From positions 1 to 51,237 of the forward strand of contig NZ_BAAAYN010000028.1 of assembly GCF_039536245.1 (NCBI RefSeq): a stretch of 51,237 nucleotides of DNA, given 5' to 3'. The notes beneath the pieces were generated by a model, which saw only the letters and a program-made list of their open reading frames with translations, was not told the DNA's origin and did no database searches. This stretch comes from Cryptosporangium minutisporangium (GTDB lineage: Bacteria; Actinomycetota; Actinomycetes; Mycobacteriales; Cryptosporangiaceae). Shown piece by piece: positions 1 to 7,663 of this stretch (its first letter is position 1; the number at the start of each line of letters is the position of its first letter). Made by a program: the position numbers and the translations under genes.

Positions 1-3000
1 GGCCGGTCCGTGCCCGGCCTCGGGTGCCGCCGTATCCGCGCCCTCCGGGCCGGAGGGTTCCGGCAGCGTGCTGGGCTGAAGCTTTCCGGTCGGGGTCCGC
101 GGCAGCCGGTCGGTGATCACGTAGGCGGACGGGTGCATGTACGGCGGGAGTCGCTGCGCCAGCCAGGTGCGCAGCTGGCGGTCGAGACCGTCGTACCGGC
201 AGGCCGTGGCGAGGTAGGCGACCAGCCGAGGGCTGTCGGCGATGCCGCGCACGAGCACGGCCGCGTCGGCCACGCGGGGATGCTGGAGCAGACAGGCGCT
301 GATCTCGCCGGGCTCGACCCGGAACCCGCGGATCTTCACCTGGTCGTCGAGCCGGCCGAGGATCTCGAAGCCTGCGGTGGTTAGCCGCGCCCGGTCCCCC
401 GTCCGGTACAGGCGCCTGCCCGCGAGCGGCCCGGTGCCGGGGGTGAGGAACCGCGCGCGGGTCAGCTCGGGACGGCGGTGGTAGCTGGCGACGGCGTGGC
501 CGCCGACGAACAGTTCACCGGCGGCCCCGACCGGGAGCAGGTTCCCGGCCGGGTCTAGCACCGTGAGGGTGTAGTTGGTCAGTGGCTGGCCGACGGTGAC
601 CCGCGATAACGGGCCCGATAGGGCTGGCCGGGCCGGGTGGAGCCGCCGCGCGGCGCACCAGACGGTGCTCTCGGTCGGCCCGTACTCGTGATCCAGCGCC
701 ACGGCAGGCAGCCGGGCGGCGTGCTCCTGCACGTCGCCGGCCTGGCATGCCTCCCCGCCGACGGCGACGACCCGCAGCGACGACTGCCAGCCGTCCGGCA
801 CTCGGGTCAGCAGGTGCCGGTGGAACGACGCGGTGAAGTTGACGTGCGTGATCGCCGACCGTTCGATCACGGACAAGACCTGGTCGGGATCCTGGGCCAG
901 GGCGGGCCCGTCCGGTAGGACGACGGTTCCCCGCGACCACAGTGTCCACATGATCATGTGCGGTGCGACGTCGAAGATCATCGGGAGAGTGATCAGCGTC
1001 CTGATCGTGCCGGTGCCGGCCATATCGAGGAAGCGGGAGCGGGCGTGCACCGCTATGCAGGCGTTGCGATGGGTCGCGACGACCGCTTTGGGGGTTCCGG
1101 TGGAGCCGGAGGTGTAGATCAGGTAGGCCGGATCGTCGGGGTGGACCTCCGGTGCGTCCCCGTCGACGGTGTCCGCCGGTGTGTCCGCCGGCAGCGCGTC
1201 GGCGTACAGCACGACGCCCCGGCGCCGGGCCGCGTTCAGTAGCGGCCCGTCCGTAACGGTGCGGGTGGTGATCGTGGCGGCTGGGTCGGCGTCTTCGAGC
1301 ATCGCGACGTTCCGGGCGGCAGGCTGGTCCGGGTCGAGGCACAGGTAGGCCGCGCCGGCCCGCAGCGTCGCCAGGATCGCCGTGACCAGCTCGATCCCGG
1401 CGGGGCAGACGAGCGCGACGGTGCTGCCGGACCGGACTTCGCGGGCGGTGAGGTGCCGCTGCATCCGGTTGGCCTGCTCGCCGAGCTGGCGGTAAGTCCA
1501 TCGGCTCCCGGCGTGCTCGATCGCGACGGCGTCCGGATGCGCGGCGACCGCGGCGTCGAACCCGGCGGTCAACGTGGCGAACGGAACCTCATCCACCGGC
1601 CCGATGCCCGCGGCGAGAATCCGCACGCGCTGCTCCACGCCCAGCAGGTCCATGTCACCCACCGGGCAGTGGGGCTGGTCAGATCTGCATGACAGGACGG
1701 CGAGGATCGCTTCGTAACCGGTAAGCAGCTCGGCGGCAGTGTCCCGGTCGAACAGGTCGGTGTCGTACTCCCACAGGATCGTCATCCCGGCCGGTCCGTC
1801 ACCGGCGGGGCGCGGATCGGGCACGCACACCACGTTGAGATCGGCCTTCGCCGTCGCGTTGTGTTCGATGACCAGACGCGCGTCGACCGGACCCATCCGC
1901 AGCTGAGGGCGGGGCGTGTCGTGGAAGGCGAACATGAGATTGAACAGTGGGTTCTGGCCGGGGGCGCGCGGCCGGTCCAGGGAGGCAAGCAGGTCGAGCA
2001 GCGGCAACTCCTGGTGGTCTTGCGCGCCGAGCAGGACGGCCATGGTCGCGTGCAGCAGGTCGGCGAGGCTCGCGGCCGGGTCGACGCGGAGCCGCAGGGG
2101 TAGTGCGTTGACGAACATGCCCAGCAGCCGGTCGGTTCCCGGCTGGCGCCGGTTGGCGAGCGCGGAGCCGACCACGATGTCCTGGTCGCCGGTGTGCTGC
2201 CAGACCTGCACCGCGAACGCGGTGAGGAACACGGCGAACCGGCTCACCTCGTGCCGGGCGGCCAGTGCGTCGAGCCTGTCCACGACGGCGGAGGGGATAT
2301 GCGCGGTCAGGCGGTCACCGCGGAACGACCGGGTCGCGGGTCGGGCCCGGTCCGGGGCGAAGGTTGCTCCGTCCTGGGGGCAGCCGTCCAGGTGGGCGCG
2401 CCAGTAGCCGATCTGGTCGGCGAAGTCGCCGGTGTGGCGCCAGGCCCGGTACCAGGCCGCGAAGTCCCGGTACTGGACGGGCAGGTCCGGCAGCGCCGGT
2501 TGCTGTCCGGCCACGATCGCTGTGTAGGCGTCGCGCAATTCGGTCAGGAACAGCTGCGCGGACCAGCCGTCGTGCGCGAAGTGGTGTTCGACCTGCAGCA
2601 GCCGCCACCGGTCCGGTGCCAGACGGAACAGGCACCAGCGGACCAGCGGCAGTTTCGCCACGTCGAAGCCCGTCGCGACCGCGGCCCGCATCCGGTCGGC
2701 GAGCTCGGCGTCGCGCGCTGCTTCAGCGAGGCCGGTGAGGTCGACGACCTCGACGCTCGCAGGCCAGGGATCGTGAACGACCTGCACCGCCCCGCCCGTC
2801 CCGTCTGGGCCGCCTGCGCTGTGTGGATCTGGACCGTCTGGGGCTTCGTGGAACGTGGTGCGCAGACTCTCGTGCCGCTCCACGATCCGGGTCAAGGCCG
2901 CCTGCAGCGCGTCGAGGTCGAGCGGACCGTCCAGCAGCAGGGAGAACTGGGTGTTGTATGCGAGGGCGTCCGGAGCGAGGTGGGTCAGCACCCAGATCTG

Positions 3001-4866
3001 TTGCTGCTGCCCGCTGAGCGGGAACCGGCCATCGGTGGCGGAGAGCGTCGTCTCCGGCAGCAGCCGGGTGGATGGTGTGGCGTCCCGGACCAGGTCGGCG
3101 ATCTGCGTGATCGTCCGGGCCGTGAACAGTGCGCTGATCGGCACGTCGACGCCGTGGTCCGCGGCGATCGCGGCGGCGAGCCGGGTCAGCGATAGGGAGT
3201 TCGCGCCGAGCGCCGGCAACGACTGGTTCACCGGTACGTCCTCGACACCGAGGACGCCGGCGGCGAGAACGGCCAGACGCCGCCGTAGCGGGTCGCTGTC
3301 GTCGTCCACTTCGGGTTCTGCGGTGCTGGCCACCGGGTCAGGCAGACTGTTCTCGTCGATCTTCCCGGCCGGTGTCCGGGGGAAGTCGGCCAGCGTGACG
3401 TACGTGCTGGGCACGAGGTAGGCCGGTAGCCGCTCTCGCAGGTATCTGGCATAGGCCTCGGGTTGCAGCGCAGCGGTTCCCGGGGGCGGGACGACGTAGG
3501 CGGCGAGTACCGGCGCGTTCGTGCCGGAGGGTCGCGTGGTGACGTGGGCGTCCAGGACCGCCGGATGGCCCATGAGGACGGTCTCGACATGTCCGGGTTC
3601 CACCCGGTGGCCACCGACCTGGATTTGCCGGTCCGCGCGCCCCAGGAACACGAAGTTCCCGTCGGAGTCGTGCTCGACGAGGTCGCCGGTGCGGTAGACC
3701 CGGTCGCCTTCGATCGTGACGAACCGCTGAGCGGTCAGGTCCGGGCGGCCGAGGTAGCCCGCGGCGAGGTTCGCGCCCGTGATGCCTAGCTCCCCGGACC
3801 CTGCACTGGTGCGGGGGTGCCCGTTCCGGTCGAGGATCAGGTAGCCGGTGTTGCGGACCGGTTGGCCGATGCTCATCGGCGCCTGCCGGCCGGTGGCCGC
3901 GTCGTACATCAGGCCGTAGCTGGAGGCGACGCACGCCTCGGTCGGACCGAACTCGTTGACCAGCGACGTGCCCGGCAGGACGGCGGCGTGCCGCCCGATC
4001 AAGACCGGGCTCCACCGCTCACTTCCGATGCCCACGGCGTGGAGGCTGGTCGGGGGCCGTGCCGCGGCGCGGTCGAGGAAGACGCTGTAGAGCGACGCCG
4101 GGTAGATCAACTGGGTGACCTCGTGCCGGTGGACCAGGTCGAGGGTCGCGGCGACGTCGGCCAGATGCGCCGGGTCGATGATCAGGGTGCCGCCGGTCAG
4201 CAGCGTCCAGAACAGGACGCCGGTGGTCAGGTCGAACGCCGGGGAGTGCAGCAGCAGAACGTGGCCCGCCGGGCCGTACTGGTCGACGCGGGCCGCGGTG
4301 GAGTTCAGCAGTGCCGCGTGCGGCACCACCACGCCTTTCGGGGTACCGGTCGAGCCGGACGTGTAAATCACGTACGCCGGGTCCGCCGGCGCTGCCACGC
4401 CCCCGGGTATCGGTCCGGTTTGCGGGTGGCTGAGCAGGTCGGAATAGGTGCAGACCGGCACACCGGTGACGGCCTGTAGTCGGCTGGCCCGGCCGGTGCT
4501 GGTGACGACCAGCACCGGCCGGGCCTCCCGGAATACCTGGCTCAGGTAGGCGTCGGGCGCCTCGGAGTCGAGCGGCAGGTAGACCGCCCCGGCGGCCACG
4601 ACGCCGAGCACCATGGCGACGAACTCGGGGCCGCGTTCGAGGACGACCGCCACGACCGGCGCCCCGCCCCGGCTCCCGCCAGCGGCAGCGTTCGCGGCGG
4701 CGTGGATGCCGTCGGCGACCGCGTGAGCGTTCGCGGCTAGATCCTCATAGCTCCACACCGCAGAGGGGGTCACGATCGCCGGAGCGGTCGCGTGGTCGCG
4801 GTAGGCGACTTCCATCGCCGTGGCGAGCGTCGGCGCCTCCACGGGAGCGGGCAGTTGGACGGTCAC
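1..4866 (-). CDS. Non-ribosomal peptide synthetase, A-T-C-A(-...), cut by window edge
   Basis: The frame is open from a GTG at 4866-4864 to base 1 (1622 codons) and continues off the window. Domains in order: adenylation A1 (about residues 1-510; A3 motif YTSGSTGTPKG near 170, A4 FDLTTG near 220, A10 TPAGKID near 502), thiolation T1 (GANSLSL, phosphopantetheine serine near 556), condensation C (starts near 615, HHFAHDG near 760), and A2 (1100-1600; YTSGSTGTPKA near 1255, TPTGKLQ near 1595). The lack of an N-terminal C domain suggests an initiation module that loads the first amino acid. The missing T2 must lie beyond base 1. My by-eye specificity residues are D-L-G-I-V-I-E-V-A for A1 and D-V-H-N-V-V-E-V-W for A2. 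Both keep Asp235, so alpha-amino acids are likely, but I recognise neither code. AGGAG lies 7 nt upstream of the GTG, which overlaps the previous stop (GTGA). Confidence 0.95.
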   Translation of the reverse strand, partial: MTVQLPAPVEAPTLATAMEVAYRDHATAPAIVTPSAVWSYEDLAANAHAVADGIHAAANAAAGGSRGGAPVVAVVLERGPEFVAMVLGVVAAGAVYLPLDSEAPDAYLSQVFREARPVLVVTSTGRASRLQAVTGVPVCTYSDLLSHPQTGPIPGGVAAPADPAYVIYTSGSTGTPKGVVVPHAALLNSTAARVDQYGPAGHVLLLHSPAFDLTTGVLFWTLLTGGTLIIDPAHLADVAATLDLVHRHEVTQLIYPASLYSVFLDRAAARPPTSLHAVGIGSERWSPVLIGRHAAVLPGTSLVNEFGPTEACVASSYGLMYDAATGRQAPMSIGQPVRNTGYLILDRNGHPRTSAGSGELGITGANLAAGYLGRPDLTAQRFVTIEGDRVYRTGDLVEHDSDGNFVFLGRADRQIQVGGHRVEPGHVETVLMGHPAVLDAHVTTRPSGTNAPVLAAYVVPPPGTAALQPEAYARYLRERLPAYLVPSTYVTLADFPRTPAGKIDENSLPDPVASTAEPEVDDDSDPLRRRLAVLAAGVLGVEDVPVNQSLPALGANSLSLTRLAAAIAADHGVDVPISALFTARTITQIADLVRDATPSTRLLPETTLSATDGRFPLSGQQQQIWVLTHLAPDALAYNTQFSLLLDGPLDLDALQAALTRIVERHESLRTTFHEAPDGPDPHSAGGPDGTGGAVQVVHDPWPASVEVVDLTGLAEAARDAELADRMRAAVATGFDVAKLPLVRWCLFRLAPDRWRLLQVEHHFAHDGWSAQLFLTELRDAYTAIVAGQQPALPDLPVQYRDFAAWYRAWRHTGDFADQIGYWRAHLDGCPQDGATFAPDRARPATRSFRGDRLTAHIPSAVVDRLDALAARHEVSRFAVFLTAFAVQVWQHTGDQDIVVGSALANRRQPGTDRLLGMFVNALPLRLRVDPAASLADLLHATMAVLLGAQDHQELPLLDLLASLDRPRAPGQNPLFNLMFAFHDTPRPQLRMGPVDARLVIEHNATAKADLNVVCVPDPRPAGDGPAGMTILWEYDTDLFDRDTAAELLTGYEAILAVLSCRSDQPHCPVGDMDLLGVEQRVRILAAGIGPVDEVPFATLTAGFDAAVAAHPDAVAIEHAGSRWTYRQLGEQANRMQRHLTAREVRSGSTVALVCPAGIELVTAILATLRAGAAYLCLDPDQPAARNVAMLEDADPAATITTRTVTDGPLLNAARRRGVVLYADALPADTPADTVDGDAPEVHPDDPAYLIYTSGSTGTPKAVVATHRNACIAVHARSRFLDMAGTGTIRTLITLPMIFDVAPHMIMWTLWSRGTVVLPDGPALAQDPDQVLSVIERSAITHVNFTASFHRHLLTRVPDGWQSSLRVVAVGGEACQAGDVQEHAARLPAVALDHEYGPTESTVWCAARRLHPARPALSGPLSRVTVGQPLTNYTLTVLDPAGNLLPVGAAGELFVGGHAVASYHRRPELTRARFLTPGTGPLAGRRLYRTGDRARLTTAGFEILGRLDDQVKIRGFRVEPGEISACLLQHPRVADAAVLVRGIADSPRLVAYLATACRYDGLDRQLRTWLAQRLPPYMHPSAYVITDRLPRTPTGKLQPSTLPEPSGPEGADTAAPEAGHGPA

Positions 4867-5600
4867 AGCGAGTCTCCTGAGTGCAGGGCTTGCCCGGCGC
4901 GGACGAGCCGGGCGCGCAGCTCGTTGCGTGACGCCGGGCTGAGCCGGGAGCCGACGTGTCGCTGGTAGGCCCGCAGGAAGGCCACCTGCCCGGCCGGTGG
5001 GGTATCGGGCTGGTCGGCGAACAGCAGGTCGTGGGGGGTCATGACCCGCACTGCGAACATCGGCGTCGGGCAGCGCATCACCGGAAATGCCCGGTTGTGC
5101 ACGCCGCCGACAGTGCTGCTGGCGTGGAATTCGCCGAGCATCAGGCCTTGTTCGGCGAACTCAGCCCGTAGGAGGCGGTGACCATCGTCGATGAACTCGG
5201 CCGCCTGTTCGGCGGGAAGGCCGGGGAAGAAGCCGAGTAGCGCGGTGATCGCCCGGTGCGGTCCGGTGGCAAGGTCCTCGAAGACCCGCATCAGCAGCCG
5301 GCCCGCCTCGACCGCGTTGCCGCGGGTGAAGTGGGGAACCGCGATGGCGACCAGCCATACCGCGTCGGCGCGCAGGGCGGGGGCAAGTCGCGGACAGACG
5401 GCCCCCTGCCGACCCAGGTCGGGGTGCGGTTGGGTGATGAACTGCTCGAGCCAGCGCATCCCGTCCCGGTACTGGGGATAGCGACCGAACGCCGTGGCGG
5501 AGTCACCTGCCCGGACCAGCGAGCCGGGGACGGCCGACACCGCTCCAGCAGCGACCGCCGCCTCGGGCACGGCCGTCTCGGAAATCGCCGCCGTTGTCAT
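4863..5600 (-). CDS. DUF6875-like protein of the NRPS operon
   Basis: A soluble 245-aa protein with a low-complexity Ala-rich start (residues 1-30). The conserved-looking core begins near residue 58 with HPDLGRQGAVCP and includes a second block near 170 (VHNRAFPVMRCPTPMFAVR). I associate this pattern with DUF6875, a family seen beside NRPS genes; that assignment is from memory and is moderate. The chemistry is not known to me, and I see no ATP, SAM or metal motif that would define it. The start ATG (5600-5598) overlaps the dioxygenase stop by 4 bases, and its stop overlaps the NRPS GTG by 4. The three genes should therefore be translated together, and this protein probably modifies or handles a substrate or intermediate of the peptide pathway. 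Confidence 0.75.
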   Translation of the reverse strand: MTTAAISETAVPEAAVAAGAVSAVPGSLVRAGDSATAFGRYPQYRDGMRWLEQFITQPHPDLGRQGAVCPRLAPALRADAVWLVAIAVPHFTRGNAVEAGRLLMRVFEDLATGPHRAITALLGFFPGLPAEQAAEFIDDGHRLLRAEFAEQGLMLGEFHASSTVGGVHNRAFPVMRCPTPMFAVRVMTPHDLLFADQPDTPPAGQVAFLRAYQRHVGSRLSPASRNELRARLVRAGQALHSGDSL

Positions 5601-6607
5601 GGCCGACCCGTTCCGGTGGTCTCACCGACCTGTCCGGACGGCTCGGCCAGCGGGTCGCCGGTCACGGCGTAGGAGGTGAAGCCGTCCGGTCCGACGGGGA
5701 CCTCTCCGACTGTCGACACCCGGTGCATCACACGGTCGGCTCCCTCGAGGTCGGCGAGATGGTCGATGTCGGCTGCGGCCAGGTGCGCCGTGGACCGGTT
5801 GTCCCACACCGCCACCGATCCCGGCTCCCAGCTGAACCGGACCGTGTACTGCGGACGGGTCAACTCCTCGAACAGCAACTCCAACAACTTGCGGCTCTCG
5901 ATCGGGTTCATCCCCAGAACGTGGGAGGTGCGGGACGGGTTGACGAACAACGCTCGTTCGCCGGTCTCCGGATGCACGCGGACCACCGGATGCACCGCGA
6001 CCCGCTGATTCCCGATCATGTCGATCGCGCGCTTCTCGACCGGGTCCGCCGGATCCAGCCGGTGCGCGGCCCAGAAATTGTGCTCGGCCCGCAACCCGTC
6101 ACACAGCGTGCGTAGCGGCGCGGACAAGCCCTCGTACGCGGCAGCCAGGTTCGTCCAGTGCGTGTCACCGCCGAAGGGCGGAACCTTCTCCGCGCGCAGG
6201 ATGGCCACCGCCGGGGGGTTCACCACCTGTGAGGCGTCGATATGCCAGCCGCTGATGCTCGAATCCCACCGGCTGCGGAACACCGCCTCGTAGTCGGCAC
6301 CCACCAGCTGCTTGTCCAGCTGCGGAGAGATCGTCAGGATCTGCGGGAACGGCGCGAGTTCCGCGGTGTCCTGGCTCCGCGCCCGTACCGCCAACGGCCC
6401 GAATCGCTGGCCGAACGCGACCTGTGAGGCGTGGTCGAGGTGCTGGTCCCGGAAGAACAGCACCTTGTAGGTCAGCAAGGCTCGGCGCAACTGCTCGACG
6501 GCGGCAGCGTCGAGATCGTCGGCCAGGTCGACGTTGTCGACGTAGGCGCCGATGAAGCCCGCAGCGCGACGGACGGTCAGCTCGGCGGCGGTCTGTGTCG
6601 TGGGCAT
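5597..6607 (-). CDS. TauD/TfdA-family Fe(II)/2-oxoglutarate dioxygenase
   Basis: A 336-aa protein of normal length for the TauD family. It shows the facial triad GWHIDAS (His122, Asp124) and the distal His275 in WDNRSTAH, followed by Arg292/Arg296 (DRVMHR), one of which should bind the 2-oxoglutarate carboxylate. The expected reaction is oxygen- and 2-oxoglutarate-dependent oxidation (hydroxylation, desaturation or cleavage) of a small organic acid or amino acid. Next to an NRPS this most often means beta-hydroxylation of an amino acid, but that is inference; sulfonate use (true TauD) is the main alternative and no sulfonate transporter is nearby. AGAGGTAG precedes the ATG. It is the first gene of the dioxygenase - DUF6875-like - NRPS unit. 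Confidence 0.9.
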   Translation of the reverse strand: MPTTQTAAELTVRRAAGFIGAYVDNVDLADDLDAAAVEQLRRALLTYKVLFFRDQHLDHASQVAFGQRFGPLAVRARSQDTAELAPFPQILTISPQLDKQLVGADYEAVFRSRWDSSISGWHIDASQVVNPPAVAILRAEKVPPFGGDTHWTNLAAAYEGLSAPLRTLCDGLRAEHNFWAAHRLDPADPVEKRAIDMIGNQRVAVHPVVRVHPETGERALFVNPSRTSHVLGMNPIESRKLLELLFEELTRPQYTVRFSWEPGSVAVWDNRSTAHLAAADIDHLADLEGADRVMHRVSTVGEVPVGPDGFTSYAVTGDPLAEPSGQVGETTGTGRP

Positions 6608-6682
6608 CGTCCTACCTCTTTGTCTTCTCGTGCCGTGTCAGAGGCGAGGAGTGGCGGTCGCTGCCTGATCACCGACGAGTCC

Positions 6683-6700
6683 GGCCAGACCGGGCGCCAG
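6683..6700. promoter_or_regulatory. Possible pair of 12-bp-spaced GCCAG elements upstream of the NRPS operon
   Basis: The 111-bp gap 6608-6718 should hold the promoter or leader for the dioxygenase-NRPS operon. On the plus strand it contains GGCCAG at 6683-6688 and CGCCAG at 6695-6700, exactly 12 bp apart. That is the spacing of the GCCAG repeats found before both XRE-TPR regulators, though the flanks match less well, only two copies are present, and the orientation is opposite to the gene. In such GC-rich DNA it may be chance. Confidence 0.25.
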
Positions 6701-6718
6701 AGGACGACCTGCCATCAC

Positions 6719-7048
6719 CTAGACCCACCGGGTATCCGGCGGGGGAGCTTCGAACGGCACGCCGAGCGCGCCGAGCAGGTAGGTGGCGGCGGCCTCGACA
6801 CTGTCGCGGTTGGCATCGGTCAGCCATGGGTTTTGGCCACGTGCGGCGAGCAGGTCGTGCACGTGTGCGGCCAGGTCTGCGGCCATGAGTGGCACCGGCG
6901 GGGCGATGCGAGCGAATACCTCGCGGACGGAGACCGGCCCCTCCTCCGAGGATTCAGGAGGGTCGGGCTCGACCCGCAGCCGGCCGTCCCAGCCGGGGAC
7001 GTCGCCGGGGTCCGCAGTCAGTTCACCGGTCGGGTCGTAGTCGATCAT
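6719..7048 (-). CDS. Small acidic protein of unknown function
   Basis: A 109-aa protein starting MIDYDPTGELTADPGDVPGW. The ATG at 7048-7046 overlaps the preceding stop in ATGA, which favours it over the longer upstream frame, whose first 40 residues are Arg-rich read-through of the neighbour. The first half is acidic and Pro-rich. The second half (residues 40-105) is predicted helical, with Leu/Ala runs. I recognise no family. Coupled translation with the recombinase-like gene suggests they work together. It precedes the dioxygenase by 111 bp on the same strand and could belong to the same transcript. Confidence 0.65.
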   Translation of the reverse strand: MIDYDPTGELTADPGDVPGWDGRLRVEPDPPESSEEGPVSVREVFARIAPPVPLMAADLAAHVHDLLAARGQNPWLTDANRDSVEAAATYLLGALGVPFEAPPPDTRWV

Positions 7049-7440
7049 CGCCGCCGTCCGGCGATGAGTGAGACGGTGCGTGTGCGGGTCGCTGTGGTCG
7101 TTGGCTGCGATCCAACGTCTCCATCGGCCGTGTCTGCGGCGACGTAGAGCCGGCCTCCGGCTTCCCACACGTGGCGGCTCAGGGCTCGGGCAAGCAGGCT
7201 GTTGGGTGCCAGTTGCTCCCAGGAGATGACCAGCACTCCGTCGACGTCGCCGCGCTCGATCGCAGCCAGGCAGGCGCCGAAAGCTCCAGGCGCCGGGCCG
7301 TCGCTGATGCTTGCGCGGTAACAGGACACCAGGTCAATCCCGAGCCTACTCGCGGCGGTACGCAACGCCGCCAGATCGGGCGCGACGTCGGTAGCAGGCG
7401 CGGCATGAACGTAGCCCACGACGCGGGCCAGCGAGTTCAT
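7045..7440 (-). CDS. Serine-recombinase N-domain-like protein lacking catalytic residues
   Basis: A 131-aa protein. The start ATG at 7440 is preceded by GGAAGGGAGG, which makes it better than an upstream in-frame start at 7494. Residues 5-110 follow the resolvase/invertase catalytic-domain pattern: RVVGYVHAAP, then AASRLGIDLVSCYRA, then IERGDVDGVLVISWEQL. The YxRVS motif that carries the nucleophilic serine reads YVHAAP, and the later LDRLSR-like stretch reads WEQLAPN, so it should not cut DNA. There is no C-terminal DNA-binding domain. It may be a domesticated, regulatory or structural derivative; this is inference. It is divergent from the XRE-TPR regulator at 7664. Confidence 0.7.
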   Translation of the reverse strand: MNSLARVVGYVHAAPATDVAPDLAALRTAASRLGIDLVSCYRASISDGPAPGAFGACLAAIERGDVDGVLVISWEQLAPNSLLARALSRHVWEAGGRLYVAADTADGDVGSQPTTTATRTRTVSLIAGRRR

Positions 7441-7534
7441 GGCGCCCTCCCTTCCGTTTGCCGACACCGATGGGGGTGCGTCTCCACCTCGCATCGCGCC
7501 ACTGCACCGACTTCCGGCGCTATTCCCTTCGCAG

Positions 7535-7563
7535 TTGACTGATTGTGCTTACGCAGCCACGAT
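7535..7563 (+). promoter_or_regulatory. Candidate promoter of the first XRE-TPR regulator
   Basis: TTGACT at 7535-7540 and CACGAT at 7558-7563 are separated by 17 bp, giving a good -35 and a weak -10. The ACGAT part recurs upstream of the second regulator at exactly the same distance (28 bp, start to start) from GGAGGAGCCAG, whereas the -35 does not. If real, transcription starts just before the 12-bp repeats. Confidence 0.4.
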
Positions 7564-7590
7564 CTTCACCGCCCTGCCGCGGGTCCGGAG

Positions 7591-7621
7591 GAGCCAGCAG
7601 AGGGGCCAGTTAGGGGGCCAG
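7591..7621 (+). repeat. Three 12-bp tandem repeats (GAGCCAG / GGGCCAG / GGGCCAG) in regulator leader
   Basis: GAGCCAG starts at 7591, and GGGCCAG starts at 7603 and at 7615: an exact 12-bp period. The last copy ends 42 nt before the ATG of the regulator at 7664. The same three-copy block, with the same spacing and the same 42-nt distance to the start, precedes the paralogous regulator (11434-11464 on the other strand). It is most simply an operator, perhaps for autoregulation by these HTH proteins; this is inference. Confidence 0.75.
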
Positions 7622-7663
7622 CGGCGGACCGCCGCACGGCCAAGCGCGCCGAAGGGGGTACGG

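Noticed and set aside
2194-3195. 333-aa plus-strand ORF inside the NRPS
   Set aside because: Complete antisense shadow of the condensation domain; no domain of its own.
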